Source: Myxococcota bacterium
GTDB lineage: Bacteria > Myxococcota > Polyangia > GCA-2747355 > JAKLHH01
Reading direction: 5' to 3'
Assembly (NCBI GenBank): GCA_022710245.1
Contig: JAKLHH010000642.1
Location: 1-5,250, forward strand
Length of the DNA stretch: 5,250 nucleotides
Positions 1-5,250 of the stretch are shown piece after piece. The first letter of the stretch is position 1; each line of letters opens with the position of its first letter. The position numbers were made by a program, and so were the translations under genes. Under the pieces are notes generated by a model that ran no database searches, was not told the DNA's origin, and saw only the letters and a program-made list of their open reading frames with translations.

Positions 1-21
1 CCGAGAGTACGCAAGACCGTC

Positions 22-687
22 GTGCCGCGACCTCCCATCGAAGAGGAGCGCGACATCCTCGGGGTGAGCGGCACGGTCCGCGCCGCCGAGGCGACCCTCT
101 ACGGCCCCAACTGGCACCACGACGGCGTGCAGGACCTGATCGAGATCTGGGACGCCGGGCCCGCGCTCACCTTCCGGCGCGTGCTCCCGCGCAAGGACAA
201 GTACGCGCGCGAGGGCCTCTACCTGCAGCTCTCGATCGCCTACCGGACGACGCCGAGCGCCTACGTCAACCTGCGCACCTTCTCGGGCAACAACGTCACG
301 CTCCCGAACGCGGTCCACGGCGCCCTCTACGTCGACCCCTTCACCCGCTTCATGATCACCGACGACTGCACCCTGAACGTCAACTCGATCCACCGCGACG
401 AGCGCCTCTGGCTGCAGCGGGTCGACTGGGAGTGGGTGAGCCGCGAGACCATCTTCGAGGATGAGCTGCCCTTCCTCGACCCCTACCTGTACCGCACCCG
501 GGAGGAGGTCGAGGCCCTCCACGCCGCGCCGCTGATCGACGAGCGCACGGTGAGGGAGCTGCTCATCGCCAGGCTCAGGGAGGACCCCGCCTTCGCCAAG
601 GAGTGCCTGCTGCTCCTCGGGGCCGGCTCGTTGCTGCGCCGCGACCTCCCCGACCTCTACCGTCAGCTCGGCCTCGACACCGAGTAG
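22..687 (+). CDS. Conserved-looking hypothetical protein, function unknown
   Basis: I do not recognise this protein of about 221 residues. It looks soluble: there is no signal peptide or membrane segment. Residues 1-150 are rich in aromatic and beta-prone stretches, with many Trp and Tyr (for example YGPNWHHDG and LWLQRVDWEWV). From about residue 155 to the end the chain looks helical, with charged and leucine-rich segments such as EEVEAL and RELLIARLRE. Codon use is strongly G/C-ended throughout, like its neighbours, which supports real coding. The frame is open to the left edge, so the gene may begin outside the window. I chose the GTG at 22 because the seven codons before it include AGA and GTA, which are rare in this composition. 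No clear Shine-Dalgarno precedes it, so the start is uncertain. The gene lies 63 bases upstream of the branching enzyme on the same strand, so the two could be cotranscribed, but this does not reveal its function. Confidence 0.7.
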   Translation: MPRPPIEEERDILGVSGTVRAAEATLYGPNWHHDGVQDLIEIWDAGPALTFRRVLPRKDKYAREGLYLQLSIAYRTTPSAYVNLRTFSGNNVTLPNAVHGALYVDPFTRFMITDDCTLNVNSIHRDERLWLQRVDWEWVSRETIFEDELPFLDPYLYRTREEVEALHAAPLIDERTVRELLIARLREDPAFAKECLLLLGAGSLLRRDLPDLYRQLGLDTE

Positions 688-708
688 CGCCGGGCTGCCC
701 CGCCGCGA

Positions 709-721
709 GCAAGCAAGCAAG
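709..721 (+). repeat. Short GCAA tetranucleotide repeat in the gap before glgB
   Basis: Three tandem GCAA units plus a final G lie in the 63-base gap between the hypothetical gene and the branching enzyme gene. The run sits about 30 bases upstream of the glgB start, outside any coding frame I call, and close to two purine-rich stretches (GAAGGA at 721-726 and AAAGGA at 738-743). Three units is short, so slippage may be rare and the repeat may mean nothing. It stands out mainly because its surroundings are so GC-rich. Confidence 0.4.
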
Positions 722-737
722 AAGGACAACCAGAAGT

Positions 738-743
738 AAAGGA
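738..743 (+). promoter_or_regulatory. Ribosome binding site of glgB
   Basis: AAAGGA ends seven bases before the ATG at 751, which is a normal Shine-Dalgarno distance. It supports that ATG as the start. A second purine run, GAAGGA at 721-726, is too far upstream to serve this start. Confidence 0.6.
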
Positions 744-750
744 CCCTCAC

Positions 751-2685
751 ATGACGCAACCTCAACCCGCGCTCCCCGCCGAGGGGCGGCGCGGGCAGCC
801 GGCCGCGGATCGCCGCTCGATCCCCGAGCTGGATCTCTACCTCTTCAACCAGGGCGAGCACCGCCGCATCCATCGCTTCCTCGGCGCCCACGCCGTCGAG
901 GGCGGGGTGCGCTTCGCCGTCTGGGCGCCGAACGCGCGCCAGGTCGCGGTGGTGGGCGACTTCAACGACTGGAACCTGCACGCCCACGCGATGACCCCGC
1001 GGGGGTCAACCGGCGTCTGGGAGCGGTTCGTCCCGGAGCTCGGGCACGGCGTCTTCTACAAGTTCGCCATCGAGCGCCCCGACGGGAGCTGGCAGTTCCG
1101 CAGCGACCCCTTCGCCCGCTTCATCCAGAACGACCTCAACCGGACGCCGATCCTCACCGAGACCTACTACGAGTTCCAGCACCCGAAGGTGCCGCTCGCG
1201 GACAAGCTCGCCGGCCCGCTCAACATCTACGAGGTGCACCCGCTCTCCTGGCGCTACCGCGACGGCCGCCCGCTCTCCTACCTCGAGCTGATCGACGAGC
1301 TCGTCCCCTACGTGAAGCACCTCGCGTACACCCACGTGGAGCTGATGGGCATCCTCGAGCACCCCTACGTGCCGTCCTGGGGCTACCAGGTGATCGGCTT
1401 CTACGCGCCCACCTCGCGCCTCGGCACGCCGACCGACTTCAAGCGCCTGATCGACGCCTTCCACCGCGAGGGGATCGGCGTCCTCCTCGACGCGGTGATG
1501 GTCCACTTCCCGAAGGACCTGACCGGCCTCGCCGCCTACGACAACGACGACCACCTCTTCGAGTGCCCCATCCCGGAGCGCAAGGCGACCGCCTGGGACA
1601 CCTACTACTTCGACTTCGCCCGCCACGAGGTGAAGAGCTTCCTCATCTCCAGCCTCTTTCACTGGATCGAGGAGTACTACGTCGACGGCTTCCGCTTCGA
1701 CGCCGCGGGGCAGTTCCATCACTACGAGTTCCAGTCGGAGGAGCGCCTGCGCTTCTTCCTGCGCCGCTACGGCAACTGCCACAACCCCGAGGGCTTCCGC
1801 TTCATGCAGTCGATGAACCACGCCGTGCGGGAGGAGCACCCGGAGACGCTGCTGATCGCCGAGGACTCGACCATCGCCGAGGGGGTGACCCGGCCGGTGG
1901 AGGACGGAGGCCACGGCTTCGACTACAAGTGGGACCTCGGCTGCACCTCCCACGTGCTGAAGTACCTGCGCAAGCCGTTCGCGGAGCGGAGCAAGGGCTA
2001 CGGCGAGCTCACCTACCCCCTGCTCTACCACCACTGCGAGAACTTCCTCTTCCCCCTCGGCCACGACGAGGTGGTGCACCTGAAGCGCACCATGGTGAAC
2101 AAGACCGAGGGGCTCTCCGAGTTCGATCGCTTCGCCAACCTCAGGCTCCTCTACCTGCTGCAGTTCGGCTACCCGCACAAGAAGCTCCTCTTCATGGGGC
2201 AGGAGTTCGGGCAGATGAACGAGTGGTGCTCGGAGGAGCCGCTCCCCTGGGCCTCGACCTGGAGCCACCTGCACCGCTCCATGCAGTGGTTCGTCAAGCG
2301 CCTCAACGAGGTCTACCGCTACGTGCCGGCCATGCACGAGGGGGACAACCAGCCGAACGGCTTCGAGTGGATCGAGTGCCATAACCACCGGCACAACATC
2401 CTCTCCTTCGTGCGCTACGACCGCGCGTACCAGGGGTTGATGGTCTACCTGATCAACCTCTCGAAGCACCACTTCGAGGAGTTCCGCCTCGGCGTCCCCT
2501 TCGCGGGCCAGTACCACAAGGTCATCGACACCGACGCGCGCGAGTTCGGCGGCAACGGCCACAACTGGATCGACGAGTACCAGGCCACCGCCGCGCCGGC
2601 CTTCCACCACCAGCACAGCTTCGTCACCAAGCTGCTCCCGCTGCACGGCCTGCTCTTCACGGCGGGCGAGGTCTGGCGCGGGTAG
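751..2685 (+). CDS. glgB: 1,4-alpha-glucan (glycogen) branching enzyme, GH13
   Basis: This 644-residue cytosolic enzyme cuts alpha-1,4 links in glucan and re-attaches the piece as an alpha-1,6 branch during glycogen synthesis. Residues about 40-125 form a CBM48 domain (FAVWAPNARQVAVVGDFNDW). The GH13 barrel spans about 160-520, followed by an all-beta C-terminal domain. Catalytic residues expected for the family are present: nucleophile Asp317 (DGFRFDA), acid/base Glu371 (AEDST) and Asp439 (GHDEVVH), with Asp247 and His252 in region I (DAVMVHF). MGQEFGQMNEW is also typical. The protein is shorter than E. coli GlgB (728 residues) because the first of its two N-terminal domains is absent; this is common. 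Oddities: region I lacks the usual Trp and Pro of DWVPxHF, and ELMGILEHPY, GYQV and DGFRFD recall the eukaryotic-type enzymes (GH13_8). HFPKD, HDEVVH and EFGQ fit bacterial GlgB (GH13_9). Branching activity is very likely; the subfamily is less certain. Confidence 0.93.
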   Translation: MTQPQPALPAEGRRGQPAADRRSIPELDLYLFNQGEHRRIHRFLGAHAVEGGVRFAVWAPNARQVAVVGDFNDWNLHAHAMTPRGSTGVWERFVPELGHGVFYKFAIERPDGSWQFRSDPFARFIQNDLNRTPILTETYYEFQHPKVPLADKLAGPLNIYEVHPLSWRYRDGRPLSYLELIDELVPYVKHLAYTHVELMGILEHPYVPSWGYQVIGFYAPTSRLGTPTDFKRLIDAFHREGIGVLLDAVMVHFPKDLTGLAAYDNDDHLFECPIPERKATAWDTYYFDFARHEVKSFLISSLFHWIEEYYVDGFRFDAAGQFHHYEFQSEERLRFFLRRYGNCHNPEGFRFMQSMNHAVREEHPETLLIAEDSTIAEGVTRPVEDGGHGFDYKWDLGCTSHVLKYLRKPFAERSKGYGELTYPLLYHHCENFLFPLGHDEVVHLKRTMVNKTEGLSEFDRFANLRLLYLLQFGYPHKKLLFMGQEFGQMNEWCSEEPLPWASTWSHLHRSMQWFVKRLNEVYRYVPAMHEGDNQPNGFEWIECHNHRHNILSFVRYDRAYQGLMVYLINLSKHHFEEFRLGVPFAGQYHKVIDTDAREFGGNGHNWIDEYQATAAPAFHHQHSFVTKLLPLHGLLFTAGEVWRG

Positions 2686-2695
2686 CTCCGCCAGG

Positions 2696-2715
2696 AAAAA
2701 ACGTCCAGGGGGACG
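2696..2715 (-). terminator. Possible intrinsic terminator facing the minus strand
   Basis: Read on the minus strand, a five-pair stem (CGTCC with GGACG, four-base loop) is followed directly by six T residues, because the + strand has AAAAAA at 2696-2701. This is the textbook shape, but the stem is short and no convincing minus-strand gene ends here. It may instead block antisense transcription into glgB, or be chance within the hairpin array. Confidence 0.22.
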
Positions 2716-2806
2716 AAGAATTCGCCCTTCACCGCGGAGCGTCCGGAGGACGCGAGCGGGCGGATTCGCCCTTCATCGCGGAGCCTCCATGAGGACGGGA
2801 GCAGGG
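2702..2806 (+). repeat. Tandem imperfect hairpin repeats (three units) after glgB
   Basis: Three successive units each open with a small hairpin. The first is CGTCC-AGGG-GGACG at 2702-2715. The second is GCGTCC-GGA-GGACGC at 2739-2753. The third is CCTC-CAT-GAGG at 2784-2794. The first two hairpins are followed by a nearly identical spacer, ATTCGCCCTTCA(C/T)CGCGGAGC, at 2720-2740 and 2764-2784 (20 of 21 bases the same). The period between those two spacers is 44 bases. The third unit lacks the spacer and fades after about 2806. The array lies 16 bases past the glgB stop in non-coding sequence. It could stabilise the 3' end of the glgB message, attenuate transcription into tkt, or be one copy of a dispersed intergenic repeat family. 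No T-tract follows on the + strand, so it does not look like a classical terminator in that direction. Confidence 0.65.
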
Positions 2807-2962
2807 CGAAGTGCCGCGACGCCGACCTGGCGAAGGCAGGCGCGGGGCTGAACCCTCCGTGGGCGCAGCGGCGATCGGGCGTGACGCGGGTTGGCACGCC
2901 GGCTGCTTCGGCCAAGCGACTTCGGCGAGGGGTCAGCACGGACCGCGCCTGGGGGTGAAGCG
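2807..2962 (+). other. Leader region upstream of transketolase, no gene seen
   Basis: These 156 bases between the hairpin array and the tkt start hold no open frame I would call a gene, and I recognise no riboswitch; no TPP riboswitch core is visible. An imperfect inverted repeat, TTGGC (2891-2895) with GCCAA (2911-2915), could extend to a seven-pair stem with one bulged A. It could be an operator half-site pair or a leader stem. No convincing -35/-10 pair is visible: TTGGCA at 2891 has no good -10 at the right distance. The tkt promoter, if there is one, is probably here, but this is a guess. Confidence 0.3.
2951..2958 (+). promoter_or_regulatory. Ribosome binding site deciding the tkt start
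   Basis: GGGGGTGA differs by one base from the ideal GGAGGTGA and lies just before the ATG at 2963, with seven bases between its five-G core and the start codon. It favours that ATG over the in-frame TTG at 2891, which has no comparable site. Confidence 0.65.
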
Positions 2963-5043
<2,081 letters not shown>

Positions 5044-5047
<4 letters not shown>

Positions 5048-5250
5048 CCACGAACCCGCTCCTCGGGCTGGTGGCCCTGGGCCAGAGCCCGTGGCTCGAC
5101 TTCATCACCCGTCAGCTCCTCCGCTCCGGCGAGCTCGGCCGGCTGATCGCCGAGGACGGGCTCCGCGGCCTGACCACCAACCCCACCATCTTCGAGAAGG
5201 CCGTCGCCGCGAGCGACCTCTATGACCGGGAGATCCGCGCGCTCGCCGCC
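5044..5250 (+). CDS. tal: Transaldolase, N-terminal part (cut by window edge)
   Basis: The first 69 residues are visible and the gene runs off the right edge. Transaldolase moves a three-carbon dihydroxyacetone unit from sedoheptulose 7-phosphate to glyceraldehyde 3-phosphate, using products of transketolase. The start matches the long bacterial type: [18 protein letters not shown] (residues 4-21), then [27 protein letters not shown], with the conserved Asp of WLD and the TNPTIFEKA strand-loop. The Schiff-base lysine lies beyond the window and cannot be checked. The ATG at 5044 shares ATGA with the tkt stop, so the two are very likely one operon with coupled translation. In some bacteria this transaldolase type is fused to glucose-6-phosphate isomerase; the window cannot tell whether that is so here. 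Confidence 0.93.

Noticed and set aside
603..2384. + strand open frame of 593 codons overlapping the first gene and glgB
   Set aside because: Its translation is dominated by Arg, Pro and Ala, the usual look of an off-frame reading of GC-rich coding DNA, and the true glgB frame covers nearly all of it.
1006..2646. Minus-strand open frame of 546 codons across glgB
   Set aside because: It is a shadow of the GC-rich codons of glgB: its translation is low-complexity (Val, Glu, Leu, Arg) with no recognisable motif, while the + strand frame has full GH13 motifs.
2719..2730. GAATTCGCCCTT, identical to the insert-flanking sequence of a common TA-cloning vector
   Set aside because: The match is only 12 bases, the surroundings are not vector, and a related but diverged copy (GGATTCGCCCTT) occurs 44 bases on as part of the native hairpin repeat, so contamination is unlikely.
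2807..2962. Riboswitch, such as a TPP element, before the thiamine-dependent tkt
   Set aside because: I could not find the conserved core sequences of a TPP riboswitch, and transketolase genes are not usual targets of it.

Overview
This is a GC-rich window (roughly 70% G+C by eye, with strongly C/G-ended codons) that reads as ordinary chromosomal central carbon metabolism. All genes are on the + strand. The strong GC bias, the long spurious open frames on both strands, and the gene types fit a high-GC bacterium such as a myxobacterial/deltaproteobacterial or similar soil or sediment lineage. That placement is an inference from composition and general protein flavour and is weak.

Layout: (1) 22-687 is an unrecognised cytosolic protein of about 221 residues whose start lies close to the window edge. 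(2) After a 63-base gap, 751-2685 encodes a one-CBM48 1,4-alpha-glucan (glycogen) branching enzyme of family GH13. Its catalytic residues are intact, but several conserved motifs mix the bacterial (GlgB) and eukaryotic-like patterns. (3) The 277-base gap 2686-2962 holds a tandem array of small hairpins sharing a conserved spacer, followed by a plain-looking leader. (4) 2963-5047 encodes a full-length transketolase. (5) From 5044 to the right edge is the start of transaldolase, overlapping the transketolase stop by four bases (ATGA).

Functionally, the branching enzyme belongs to glycogen synthesis. Transketolase and transaldolase make up the reversible non-oxidative branch of the pentose phosphate pathway and share sedoheptulose 7-phosphate, glyceraldehyde 3-phosphate, fructose 6-phosphate and erythrose 4-phosphate. 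The tkt-tal overlap argues for one transcript with translational coupling. Whether glgB is cotranscribed with them is open, because the hairpin array sits between.

I see no mobile element, CRISPR array, tRNA or rRNA, and no sign of a new defence or biosynthetic system. The points that most deserve a second look are the intergenic hairpin repeat, the hybrid motifs of the branching enzyme and the unidentified first gene.
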